From the NCBI GenBank assembly GCA_022827225.1, contig JAJDTJ010000117.1, forward strand, positions 1-33,387: 33,387 bases of DNA. The letters are read 5' to 3'. The DNA is from Candidatus Poribacteria bacterium. GTDB lineage: Bacteria; Poribacteria; WGA-4E; WGA-3G. A program made the position numbers and the translations under genes. Numbering within the stretch: the stretch's first letter is position 1; each line of letters starts with the position of its first letter. The notes under the pieces are model-generated. The model saw nothing but the letters and a program-made list of their open reading frames with translations. It was not told the origin of the DNA and did no database searches. This document shows, one piece after another, positions 7,789 through 14,957 of the stretch.

Positions 7789-8553
7789 TCAAAAATTGTT
7801 CCTCACAAAATTGAGGTTTTTCGCCGCGGACGCGACCGGATCGTCCTTACCGGGTGTTTCTAATACGAACCAACTATCGTACCCGACGGCGTGTGTCGCT
7901 GCAAAGACTGCCGGAAAATCGACATCACCTTCACCCGCATGATTACCGCCAGTGTCCTTGATGTGCATCTGGGTGATTGATTTTCCTAAGCTCCGAATTT
8001 CGGACGGTGAGTCGTAGCCCAGACCGGTGGCGTTTCCCATATCGTAATAGACACCAACGGCGGATGAACCGACATTGTCGATAATTCGCTGGTGTTGTTC
8101 TGCACTCAGGGTCGATTCGATTGCGAGGGAGACATCGTGTTTTTCTGCGGTTTCGGCAGCGGCTTTCAATCCGTCTATGAAACGTTGGGCATCGATGTGA
8201 TCGTCCTCAATTTTACCGTTGCCAAAAAAGGGCACCAATATCACTTTTGCACCGAGTTGTGGCGCGGTTTCCGCAAGATATTGCAATTTGGCGATGCCTT
8301 CGCTTCTAACGCTGTCGGTCGGGTGCATGAACGAATAAGCCGTGAAACCGCCAGGCGACAGTGAAGAGACTTCAATCCCTGCAGCTTCTGCCAAACTGTT
8401 CACGTCGTCAATCCCGCCCTCTTGCCAGAGGGCGTGTTCACGGTAATTGACCCCCATACAAAGTTCGATGCCATCAAAACCGATGTCTTTAGCTTTCTGA
8501 AACGATTCTTCAAAGGAAACGGGTAACATCCCGTCTCGGATACCTACCTTCAT
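7789..8553 (-). CDS. Sugar phosphate isomerase/epimerase-like TIM-barrel protein
   Basis: A 254-aa member of the xylose-isomerase-like TIM barrel superfamily (AP endonuclease 2 fold). Family features are the opening (FQKAKDIGFDGIELC), the metal-site strands (AIESTLSA, YYDMGNATG, MHIKDTGG with GEGDVDF) and the closing WFVLETPG. Glu, Asp, His and Glu residues at these strand ends are consistent with a divalent metal site. The substrate cannot be read from sequence; relatives include hydroxypyruvate isomerase, inosose and tagatose/psicose epimerases. The ATG at 8553 follows a strong AGGAGGG. There is no signal peptide, so it is cytoplasmic. It heads the minus-strand operon that continues into the DUF6178-like pair. 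Confidence 0.85.
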   Translation of the reverse strand: MKVGIRDGMLPVSFEESFQKAKDIGFDGIELCMGVNYREHALWQEGGIDDVNSLAEAAGIEVSSLSPGGFTAYSFMHPTDSVRSEGIAKLQYLAETAPQLGAKVILVPFFGNGKIEDDHIDAQRFIDGLKAAAETAEKHDVSLAIESTLSAEQHQRIIDNVGSSAVGVYYDMGNATGLGYDSPSEIRSLGKSITQMHIKDTGGNHAGEGDVDFPAVFAATHAVGYDSWFVLETPGKDDPVASAAKNLNFVRNNF

Positions 8554-8631
8554 AACGCCCTCCTAAGGGGAAATAACGTGTGGTTGATAATGAATTTCGA
8601 TTAATTCTGAATTTTAACATATCCTTATCAC

Positions 8632-8668
8632 AGATTGCAAAGAGATCTGCAATCTTTTTTAGATTGCA
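8632..8668. promoter_or_regulatory. Three-arm alternative hairpin (terminator-like)
   Basis: AGATTGCA at 8632-8639 and again at 8661-8668 flanks TGCAATCT at 8648-8655, so the middle arm can pair with either neighbour. Read on the plus strand, the first hairpin ends in six T residues (8655-8660) like a Rho-independent terminator. No plus-strand gene ends just upstream; read on the minus strand it could lie in the leader of the isomerase-like gene. Confidence 0.45.
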
Positions 8669-8697
8669 TTGTTAAGTACGAAATAGCGCGAAAAAAG

Positions 8698-8726
8698 TTG
8701 AATTTTTCTACTCAGCGTGGTAATAT
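8698..8726 (+). promoter_or_regulatory. Candidate sigma-70 promoter (TTGAAT-N17-TAATAT)
   Basis: TTGAAT at 8698-8703 and TAATAT at 8721-8726 are spaced by exactly 17 nt. They lie about 110 nt before the GTG of the first secreted lectin-fold gene. Each hexamer matches consensus at four of six positions. Confidence 0.45.
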
Positions 8727-8837
8727 ATATCAAATTAATCACAATGTATGGACCGCACCCAAACTTGTTTGAAATGAGAAAGATACTTTCAAATATCGGT
8801 GGGAAGCGTTCCCTACAAAAAACAGAGAGGATTTATA

Positions 8838-9617
8838 GTGAAACAGATTACTTGCATGGTTGCAATTTTGCTTCTATCTGTATGTCTCGTTCCTGGTGTT
8901 TTCGCACAGGCATTGATGAGCGACGAATTCATGGGAACCGGTCAAGGCTTGCAGTCGTTCTGGCAAGTCAAAGATGGCGATAAGAGTCCTTGGGAACTCA
9001 AGGATGGCGTACTCGTTGCCGAAGCCGGTTTCGATCAGAACGTATGGACAGATGATACCAGCACACGTTTTTACCAGATCACAGATCAGGACCAGTTTGA
9101 CATCGAAACGTCAATGACTGTCGATTATGGGGATGCTTGTACGGTTGCTGGCATCATCGTGTATTCTGCGACAACGAAAGACCACCAAGACCGTGATGGT
9201 CAGTGGGTGACATTGAAGTTGTGGGGGCGCGGTGCTGCGCAAGGCAACAATGCCGTGCTGCAATATCAACGCCGTCAAAATGATTCTGCTGAACTCGGGT
9301 ATGTCGGTACACAACCCGACTACAATCCCGCGCAAGGCGTTATTCCGCTTGAATTACGTGTCACGCGTGATGGCGACGAATACGAGTCTTGGTTTAAGCC
9401 GAATGCAGAAGGCGACTGGGTCTCCGTGGGTAAAGTGACCAACGAACTCGCAGAACCTCTTGAGGTCGGACTCTATGTCGGTATCTGTGAAGGGGCAAGC
9501 GAGGCTGGCAGGATGACGGTCACGTTCGACTATTTCCGAGAAGCCTCGAGTCCAGCGACAGCCGTTGATCCGCGCAATCGGCTCGCGGTTACATGGGGCG
9601 AATTGAAAAGACAGTAA
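8838..9617 (+). CDS. Secreted lectin/glucanase-fold (DUF1349-like) protein with C-terminal WGxLK tag
   Basis: An exported protein of 259 aa. The GTG at 8838 is chosen because GAGAGG lies 7 nt upstream and translation then opens with a clear signal peptide (MKQITCMVAILLLSV... cleaved near VFAQ); the longer frame from 8799 adds a charged leader. The mature part resembles concanavalin-A-like folds of the DUF1349 / 3-keto-disaccharide hydrolase type: DEFMGTG start, WELKDGVLVAEAG, FDIETSMTVDYGD, WVTLKLWGRG, LRVTRDGDEYESWF and VGLYVGICEG strands. Catalytic residues are not identifiable, so a carbohydrate-binding role is only likely by family. It ends DPRNRLAVTWGELKRQ, a tail shared with four other exported proteins here. 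Its paralog follows directly. Confidence 0.85.
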   Translation: MKQITCMVAILLLSVCLVPGVFAQALMSDEFMGTGQGLQSFWQVKDGDKSPWELKDGVLVAEAGFDQNVWTDDTSTRFYQITDQDQFDIETSMTVDYGDACTVAGIIVYSATTKDHQDRDGQWVTLKLWGRGAAQGNNAVLQYQRRQNDSAELGYVGTQPDYNPAQGVIPLELRVTRDGDEYESWFKPNAEGDWVSVGKVTNELAEPLEVGLYVGICEGASEAGRMTVTFDYFREASSPATAVDPRNRLAVTWGELKRQ

Positions 9618-9647
9618 CAGCGGACGATGTTCGCAGCTACGCTAAAT

Positions 9648-9673
9648 TGCTGGCGGCTTTTATGCCGCCAGCA
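9648..9673. promoter_or_regulatory. Perfect 10-bp intergenic hairpin
   Basis: TGCTGGCGGC at 9648-9657 pairs perfectly with GCCGCCAGCA at 9664-9673 around a TTTTAT loop. It sits between the two paralogous secreted-protein genes, 11 nt before the Shine-Dalgarno of the second. With no T tract after it, it more likely stabilises or processes the mRNA, or lowers downstream expression, than terminates fully. Confidence 0.7.
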
Positions 9674-9695
9674 CACGCATTTATGGAGGAAACAT

Positions 9696-10496
9696 TTGAA
9701 AATAGCAATCGTTTTATTATTTATCGCGGGCGTTATCGTTTTTGGTGTGTTCTCTACCGAAGCGGCACCTTCTCTCGGCGATCCGTTTGATGGGAACGGC
9801 TTAAAGAATCCGAATTGGAAATGGAAGACTTCTGACCAAGAAGGCGTTGAACCCAAGGATTGGGATATGGGTAAAACGAAAGCCGGATGGCTTCATGTCA
9901 CCGGTGAACTCAACCGTAATCTCTGGCCCTCGGACACAACGAACCGACTCTATCAAGAACATGAAGGTGATTTTGATGTAGAGACGCATCTCTACATGGA
10001 CTATGCGGACGCTTGTGTCGTTGCCGGTATCGCTGCGTATTCACCGACAACGAAAGACCGTCAAGGTCGCGATGGGGAGTGGGTGACGCTCAAACTCTGG
10101 GGACGCGGACCCGCGAATGGCAATAACGCTGTTATCCAGTATCAGAAACGACAGTTTGATGCCGGTGAAGGACTCGTTGGGACTGTTCCCAATTTCCAAG
10201 ACCCCGTAGGTGAAATGGATATCTACATGCGGCTCCGTCGTGAGGGCGACACTTTCACAGCGTGGTGGAAACGGGAAGCGAACGACGCATGGATTGATGT
10301 CGGCGAGACGGAGCAGGCGTTTAATGAACCGCTTGAGGTCGGGATTTACGTCGGTATTTGCGCCGCGAATGGCGAACAGATCGCACAATATGAGTACTTT
10401 GAAGACCTTCTCGTACCGTTTGATGTTTCACCGCGCGCAAAGTTACCGATCGCTTGGGGCGACCTAAAACGCCGGCATAGCGTGCCGCATCGTTAA
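9696..10496 (+). CDS. Secreted lectin/glucanase-fold (DUF1349-like) paralog with C-terminal WGxLK tag
   Basis: Paralog of the preceding gene (266 aa). The TTG at 9696 is chosen because GGAGGA (9685-9690) lies 5 nt upstream and the product then begins with a signal peptide (MKIAIVLLFIAGVIVFGVF, cleavage near STEA). Matching stretches include NGLKNPNWKWKTS, VETHLYMDYADACVVAGI, SPTTKDRQGRDGEWVTLKLW, NNAVIQYQKRQ, TAWWKREANDAW and LEVGIYVGICAANGE. Enzyme activity is not evident; glycan binding is a family-based guess. It ends with a SPRAKLPIAWGDLKRRH tail plus five more residues, so the shared C-terminal motif is not strictly at the terminus. It follows the first paralog by 78 bp containing a stable hairpin and is probably co-transcribed. 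Confidence 0.85.
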   Translation: MKIAIVLLFIAGVIVFGVFSTEAAPSLGDPFDGNGLKNPNWKWKTSDQEGVEPKDWDMGKTKAGWLHVTGELNRNLWPSDTTNRLYQEHEGDFDVETHLYMDYADACVVAGIAAYSPTTKDRQGRDGEWVTLKLWGRGPANGNNAVIQYQKRQFDAGEGLVGTVPNFQDPVGEMDIYMRLRREGDTFTAWWKREANDAWIDVGETEQAFNEPLEVGIYVGICAANGEQIAQYEYFEDLLVPFDVSPRAKLPIAWGDLKRRHSVPHR

Positions 10497-10507
10497 TAGT
10501 TTTAGTA

Positions 10508-10966
10508 TTGGTTGACAAGTCAATGTTTTCGCAAGTAGTGAGAAGATTAAACGCTGTTAAGTCTCACGAATTATTGGAGGTTAGTTATGGCTTGTTATTT
10601 TACGTTTTTTTGGATGTTGATGTCCCTCTAAGTTGTGGCCGCCCAGGTTGTGAATTTTTTGAGGATTCTGTTCCTGGTGGATGGGATCGTTTTATAGATG
10701 GTTGTCCCGGCTGTGGTCATGGTTATATGACTGACGAGGAAATTCAGACTGCGTATCATAAGGCCCAGTTTCCAAATCTTTGTTCTCGTTGTGGTTCTCG
10801 CTATGCTAATGATCTGGATGATCGGTGTGTTAGTGAACTTTGTCCGAAATGTGAGGAAAAAGATCTCCTGCAAGCAATACGTAAGGATCTAATAGAATTT
10901 GAAAATGAACAAATAAGACTTGAGAACGAACGGAGGGTAAGAGGTGAGGAGGATATACCTCTCTGA
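10508..10966 (+). pseudogene. Zinc-ribbon protein, probably frameshifted at a T7 run
   Basis: The open frame encodes a Cys-rich protein with several zinc-ribbon pairs (CGRPGC, CPGCGHGY, CSRCGSRY, CPKCEEKD) and a charged helical tail. The first 34 residues in frame look unnatural and no ribosome binding site precedes the frame start. A strong GGAGG (10576-10580) with ATG 10587 opens a different frame, MACYFTFF, that stops after 14 codons. One extra T in the T7 run at 10605-10611, or a -1 slip, would join it to LDVDVPLSCGRPGC, giving a protein of about 127 aa. So it is a recent pseudogene, a sequencing or assembly error, or slippage-expressed. A good -35 (TTGACA, 10512-10517) lies upstream, but the -10 is weak. 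Function unknown; zinc binding is inferred from the Cys pairs. Confidence 0.6.
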
Positions 10967-10983
10967 TTTTGATCGGTTATGAG

Positions 10984-11012
10984 TTGATATTTCTTTGTGT
11001 TGGTATTATAAT
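10984..11012 (+). promoter_or_regulatory. Near-consensus sigma-70 promoter (TTGATA-N17-TATAAT)
   Basis: TTGATA at 10984-10989 and a perfect TATAAT at 11007-11012 are spaced by 17 nt. The predicted start near 11019 is about 45 nt before the ATG of the ART-like gene. This gives the ART-like gene and its partner a promoter of their own. Confidence 0.7.
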
Positions 11013-11062
11013 ATTGTTTGTTAGATATTTCTCTTGTCTACAGTGATCTTAAAGGAGGGTTG

Positions 11063-11620
11063 ATGGCTACATTTTATAAAGGCGCGGGGATCGGTACGCA
11101 TTGGCATACCCATGATTCCTGTCGAGTCGGTTTTACGGCAAGGTCTCCATCGACTCATCCGGAGACTGAAATTTTCATAGATCATATCGTAGCAAATATT
11201 CCTAATAGCCCGTATATTTCACTAACTCGCTCTTACGCAGTGGCGTGGCATTATGCAGTATTTTTTAGCGCGAGAGACCCCGGGCCAGGTAAACCTGCTT
11301 ATATTTACGAGATAGAGATTGATGATTCGCTACCACATGGACTTAACCTATTAGATCCTGTTAAAGAGGTTGTTCATATATTGCCGCAACCCTTACGAGG
11401 TATTGTAAACTTAGACTATATGGCAGATATTCTGAATAACCCAGCACCTCAACTATCCAACCCGAGTAGTGGTTTTTCACCGGATGTTGAGCGGCAATTA
11501 ATAGCATTAGTTTTTGCAGAGCGGGATGCCGAAGTGTTAGTTCACGGTTATATACCGCCGTTCTGTGTAAAGCACCGTTTTGAAGTAGAATTCTCGCTAT
11601 CAGATTTGCCTTCTTCGTAG
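11063..11620 (+). CDS. Unknown protein with possible ADP-ribosyltransferase-like fold
   Basis: A 185-aa cytoplasmic-type protein with no signal peptide. The ATG at 11063 is chosen because AGGAGGG ends a few bases before it. The order of short motifs recalls R-S-E class ADP-ribosyltransferases: an early FYKGAGIG with His residues (5-17), then YISLTRSYAVAWHYA (51-65, like the STS-x-x-x-A-x-x-YA block), a YIYEIEID strand (80-87), and KEVVHILPQPLRGI (101-114, like the catalytic E-x-E-v region followed by IPxxxI). The first-position Arg is Lys here, and the assignment is by eye. It has its own strong promoter and is followed after 11 bp by an unknown gene, so an effector/partner pair is possible. 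The codon composition is more AT-rich than the flanking secreted-protein genes. Confidence 0.7.
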   Translation: MATFYKGAGIGTHWHTHDSCRVGFTARSPSTHPETEIFIDHIVANIPNSPYISLTRSYAVAWHYAVFFSARDPGPGKPAYIYEIEIDDSLPHGLNLLDPVKEVVHILPQPLRGIVNLDYMADILNNPAPQLSNPSSGFSPDVERQLIALVFAERDAEVLVHGYIPPFCVKHRFEVEFSLSDLPSS

Positions 11621-11631
11621 GAGGGACTATA

Positions 11632-12219
11632 ATGAACATGTATGAAATTCGTAGTGTTGATCTAAAAGAAGTGCCGGGCAATGATTTCATTGAGTTCCTT
11701 AGGATAGAGATACCTGAGCGGAAGGGTTATGGTCCCATTCCATTCGCCCGAGTTCGGTACGCTTTAAACGGAGACCAGAAAGAACAAGAGAATGGTTTAC
11801 CTATGGATTTAGGCAAAGGGATTTTTATCGCAACGTTTGAAGATGAAGAGCTCGGCGAAATTTCTCGGGAAGAATTGGAAAAAACTTTGCGGAAGGCAGC
11901 AGTGGAAATCGTTAAGATTGTCCGAAGAAAACTGGACCCTCCCAGTATCCTTAAGAGTATACTGAAAGATTACCCTTATCTGAAGTATGATGAACATGGT
12001 TCTAAACCTCCGGATGTTTTAAAGGGGCTTGTGAAAGATCCGAAAAGCCCACGTCAGGCAGAAGACATTTTTGAAATAGCCCGTAGGTTACGCACTGCCA
12101 CCGGCGATACCTATATAGGAACATACGGTGGATCCTCTAAGGATGATGATAATTTTGATGAAGTATGGACTCGGTTCTCTTTAAGAAAAACTGATTTTCA
12201 AAAAGTTAGTTCCAAATGA
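11632..12219 (+). CDS. Hypothetical protein downstream of ART-like gene
   Basis: Not recognised. A 195-aa soluble protein, rich in Lys, Glu and Asp, starting at an ATG with AGGAGGG about 6 nt upstream. Residues 1-70 look like beta strands (YEIRSVDLKEV, FLRIEIPERK, GIFIATFEDEEL); residues 80-160 look helical (REELEKTLRKAAVEIVKIV, QAEDIFEIARRLRTATG). No catalytic motif, membrane segment or DNA-binding motif is visible. It follows the ART-like gene by 11 bp, as an immunity or regulatory partner would. Its stop overlaps the ATG of the formylglycine-enzyme-like gene (ATGA), so translation of the latter is probably coupled to it. That places an AT-richer cassette and a secreted-protein gene in one transcript. 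Confidence 0.65.
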   Translation: MNMYEIRSVDLKEVPGNDFIEFLRIEIPERKGYGPIPFARVRYALNGDQKEQENGLPMDLGKGIFIATFEDEELGEISREELEKTLRKAAVEIVKIVRRKLDPPSILKSILKDYPYLKYDEHGSKPPDVLKGLVKDPKSPRQAEDIFEIARRLRTATGDTYIGTYGGSSKDDDNFDEVWTRFSLRKTDFQKVSSK

Positions 12220-13097
12220 AGCGTGTCGGTTTTACGTTCCTTATACTCCTCGTTATGACCTGTGGCGATCTTGCGGTTGCCGAGATTAGCAAGGCAGCCC
12301 AGCAAGTTCTTACGACTATAGAATGGGTCGCTATCCCCGAAGGTGAGTTCTTGATGGGTTCAACACCCGAAGCCGCGAAAGCTGCTTATGAGGACGCGAA
12401 ATTGCGGAGCTCCATGCTTGAGCAACACACCTTTGACGCTGAACTGCCACAACATAAGGTCTACCTAAGTGCTTACGAAATCTCGCGGTATGAAATCACG
12501 AATGCGCAGTATCGCGCTTTTATTGAAGCGATGAACCGTCCGACACCCCGCGGACACAACGGCGAAGAAACCTGGGCAGATGAGACGCTCAACGGTGGGA
12601 CGCAACCCGTCGTCGGTGTGACGTGGTTTGACGCGCAGGCGTTTGCGGAGTGGATTGGTGGGAGTCTGCCGACTGAGGCGCAGTGGGAACGCGCTGCACG
12701 CGGCACCGAGGCACGCATCTACCCCTGGGGAGACACGCCGCCGAAAGCCCGTCAGCATGCCAACTTCGCTCGTCGCTACAATCGTCCGATACCGGTAGGT
12801 CAATTTCCGAAGGGTGAGTCGCCGGACGGTATCGCGGATCTCGCTGGAAACGTTTGGGAGTGGTGTCTTGATGAATATAATCCGACGGTTTACCAGCGAA
12901 ACGGGGAAGGTGTACCCCGCAACCCGCTTAACCTCCGTTTTCGAGATGTGCTTCGGGCAAGGGTCATCCGCGGCGGTGCGTGGGACGTGGGCAGCGCGTT
13001 CCTCCGTTCGAGTTTGCGGTTCAAATTCTATCCGCTGGATTCAACACATACGATCGGGTTTCGGGTGGTCCGCCCCCGCCCCGACATAAAAGAGTAA
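12216..13097 (+). CDS. Secreted formylglycine-generating-enzyme-like protein lacking catalytic cysteines
   Basis: A 293-aa FGE-sulfatase/SUMF1-fold protein with a signal peptide (FLILLVMTCGDLAVAE). Fold hallmarks are present: IPEGEFLMGS, YEISRYEITNAQYRAFIE, PVVGVTWFDAQAFAEWIGG, LPTEAQWERAARG, YPWGD, DLAGNVWEWCLDEY and the final RVIRGGAWDVGSAFLRSSLRF with GFRVVRP. True FGEs have two active-site cysteines in the last block, after RGGSW; here those positions are Val/Gly and Ser/Leu, so sulfatase activation is not expected. Many such homologs act as binding or scaffold domains, or have other chemistry. There is no ribosome binding site; the ATG overlaps the previous stop (ATGA), so translational coupling is likely. 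It precedes the FG-GAP/UnbV gene by 13 bp. Confidence 0.85.
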   Translation: MKRVGFTFLILLVMTCGDLAVAEISKAAQQVLTTIEWVAIPEGEFLMGSTPEAAKAAYEDAKLRSSMLEQHTFDAELPQHKVYLSAYEISRYEITNAQYRAFIEAMNRPTPRGHNGEETWADETLNGGTQPVVGVTWFDAQAFAEWIGGSLPTEAQWERAARGTEARIYPWGDTPPKARQHANFARRYNRPIPVGQFPKGESPDGIADLAGNVWEWCLDEYNPTVYQRNGEGVPRNPLNLRFRDVLRARVIRGGAWDVGSAFLRSSLRFKFYPLDSTHTIGFRVVRPRPDIKE

Positions 13098-13110
13098 CTC
13101 TCCTGTCGCC

Positions 13111-14772
13111 ATGTTCCTACGAAAAAACTATCCGCTCCGTTTATTGATGTCCATATTACCCTTTTTTTTTCCCTCCTTATATTTTGTCAGTGCTGAACCC
13201 TACTTTCGTGATGTAACCAGTGCTATGGAACTCGATTTCAAGCATATCAACGGCTTTTCTGCGGAACGCCGACTCGTTGAGACGATGGGCAGCGGCGGCG
13301 CGCTCTTTGACTTCGATAACGACAACGATCTAGACCTCTACCTCGTTCAAGGCAATTCCCTTTCTCCTTCAACAGAAGCACCGCAAAATCGACTCTATCG
13401 AAACGATGTGGGTGTTTTCGTTGATGTCACGATCTCTGCAGGCATCGGTGATACCGGCTACGGACTCGGTGCTGTCGCTGCGGATTACAATGCTGATGGT
13501 TATCGCGACCTGTACGTAACGAACTTGGGCAAAAATGTACTTTATCGCAACAACGGCGATGGCACATTCACCGACGTGACTGAACAGGCGAACGTCGGTT
13601 GTCCACTGCTGAGTGCGAGTGCCGCATTCGCCGATATTGACAGAGATGGGGACTTGGATCTCTATGTCTGCAACTACGTTGAATACGCGCTCGAAACCGA
13701 TATACCATGCTATTATAATAACAGGTTGCGGATCTACTGCGGTCCCAATGAATATCACGGCATCGCCGATGTGCTATATCGCAATAATGGCGATGGCACA
13801 TTTACAGATATTACTAAGTCCGCGGGAGTCTATGAGCCAACGACGCGTGGGTTAGGCGTTGTCTTTACGGATGTCAACGGCGACGGTTGGATAGATATTT
13901 ATGTTGCCAACGATATGTCCCCAAATACGCTTTTTATCAATCAAGGCGATGGGACCTTTCAAGAGGAAGGCGTACTCCGTGGGGTTGCTTACAACGGCGA
14001 CGGTTTGGCAAACGGTTCTATGGGGATAGACGCAGCGGACTATGACAACGACGGCGATATTGACTTGTGGGTATCGAATTTTTCGTTAGAGGCGAACTGC
14101 CTCATGCAAAACGATGGTGAAGGCTATTTTGAGGATGTGACGTTCGATACGAACCTCGCCGACCCTTCCTTTTATTCCCTCGGTTTCGGCACCCGTTTCA
14201 TCGACTTCGATAACGACGGTTGGTTGGATATCCTCGTTGGGAACGGGCATATCTGGGACAATGTGGAGCAGATTGACGCGAAAATGCGTTACGCACAACC
14301 CGTGCAGCTGTTTCAGAACCGAGGCGGAAACTCCGAAAACGGTATAACCTTCACTGAAATTACTCAGGACGCAGGGTTGAATGAGACGCATTATGTGGTC
14401 CGCGGCATGCTCTTCGGCGATATAGATACGGATGGCGATGTGGACGTTGTGTTGTGTCAATCCAACCGTCCGGCGGTCGTCTTGAGCAACGAAGTCGGCA
14501 ACGCAAACGCGTGGTTAACAGTGAAATTGGTAGGCACAGATGGCAACACCGATGCGATCGGTGCGCAAGTTCAGTTGGAAGCTGGCGGGACAACGTTTTT
14601 AAGAGAAATCGTCTGTGGCGCAAGTTATCTCTCAGGCAATGACCTCCGCCTCTCCTTCGGGTTAGGTGATGCTGAGCGTGTAGATAACCTTCAAATTCGC
14701 TGGCATAACGGGCACATTCAGCAAGTAGGTGAGCTACCGATTCGACAATCTATAACATTTTCACAGCATTGA
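13111..14772 (+). CDS. Exported CRTAC1-like FG-GAP/UnbV (ASPIC) propeller protein
   Basis: A 553-aa exported protein. Residues 1-30 are a signal peptide (LLMSILPFFFPSLYFVSA). The body is a series of FG-GAP/VCBS calcium-binding blades, each with a D-x-[DN]-x-D-G-x-x-D loop: DFDNDNDLDLYL, DYNADGYRDLYV, DIDRDGDLDLYV, DVNGDGWIDIYV, DYDNDGDIDLWV, DFDNDGWLDILV and DIDTDGDVDVVL, giving a seven-bladed integrin-alpha-like propeller. The C-terminus is an ASPIC/UnbV domain (WLTVKLVG, AIGAQVQL, YLSGNDLRLSFGLG, IRWHNGHIQQV). Such proteins are extracellular or surface adhesion/recognition proteins; the ligand is unknown. It ends SITFSQH, without the WGxLK tail. Its stop codon is part of the -35 box of the next promoter. 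Confidence 0.93.
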   Translation: MFLRKNYPLRLLMSILPFFFPSLYFVSAEPYFRDVTSAMELDFKHINGFSAERRLVETMGSGGALFDFDNDNDLDLYLVQGNSLSPSTEAPQNRLYRNDVGVFVDVTISAGIGDTGYGLGAVAADYNADGYRDLYVTNLGKNVLYRNNGDGTFTDVTEQANVGCPLLSASAAFADIDRDGDLDLYVCNYVEYALETDIPCYYNNRLRIYCGPNEYHGIADVLYRNNGDGTFTDITKSAGVYEPTTRGLGVVFTDVNGDGWIDIYVANDMSPNTLFINQGDGTFQEEGVLRGVAYNGDGLANGSMGIDAADYDNDGDIDLWVSNFSLEANCLMQNDGEGYFEDVTFDTNLADPSFYSLGFGTRFIDFDNDGWLDILVGNGHIWDNVEQIDAKMRYAQPVQLFQNRGGNSENGITFTEITQDAGLNETHYVVRGMLFGDIDTDGDVDVVLCQSNRPAVVLSNEVGNANAWLTVKLVGTDGNTDAIGAQVQLEAGGTTFLREIVCGASYLSGNDLRLSFGLGDAERVDNLQIRWHNGHIQQVGELPIRQSITFSQH

Positions 14773-14797
14773 CATTTTTCGCTGTTGATACTATAAT
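14769..14797 (+). promoter_or_regulatory. Perfect consensus sigma-70 promoter
   Basis: TTGACA (14769-14774), 17-nt spacer and TATAAT (14792-14797) match the consensus exactly. The -35 hexamer contains the TGA stop of the upstream FG-GAP gene. Predicted transcription start is near 14804, giving a leader of about 150 nt before the small unknown gene and the TolB-like gene. Confidence 0.85.
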
Positions 14798-14871
14798 GGA
14801 CGACAAAATAGAATCAAGAGATGGCTATATTTTAAATATCCAAGGCGTGTAGCTCGGAACGTAGTGGAGAG

Positions 14872-14893
14872 GTTTTTGCTTGGGTGTTTCTTC
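14872..14893. repeat. 22-bp fragment shared with MITE-like copy A
   Basis: GTTTTTGCTTGGGTGTTTCTTC matches 5253-5274 at 21 of 22 positions. That is the segment by which MITE copy A is longer than copy B, so this piece has its own history. The flanking MITE palindrome is not recognisable here. Confidence 0.7.
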
Positions 14894-14957
14894 AGATATA
14901 CGGAATGCCCGTGAAATTTCTAACCCGCCTGACCGAACCGCAAGGTAAATTAAAAAT

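Noticed and set aside
12216..13097. Functional maturase for the sulfatase at 23851
   Set aside because: The active-site cysteine positions are not cysteine and the protein is exported whereas the sulfatase has no signal peptide.
14086..14623. Minus-strand frames across the FG-GAP/UnbV gene
   Set aside because: Antisense to calcium-binding repeats; the repeated DxDxDG codons create long open antisense frames.
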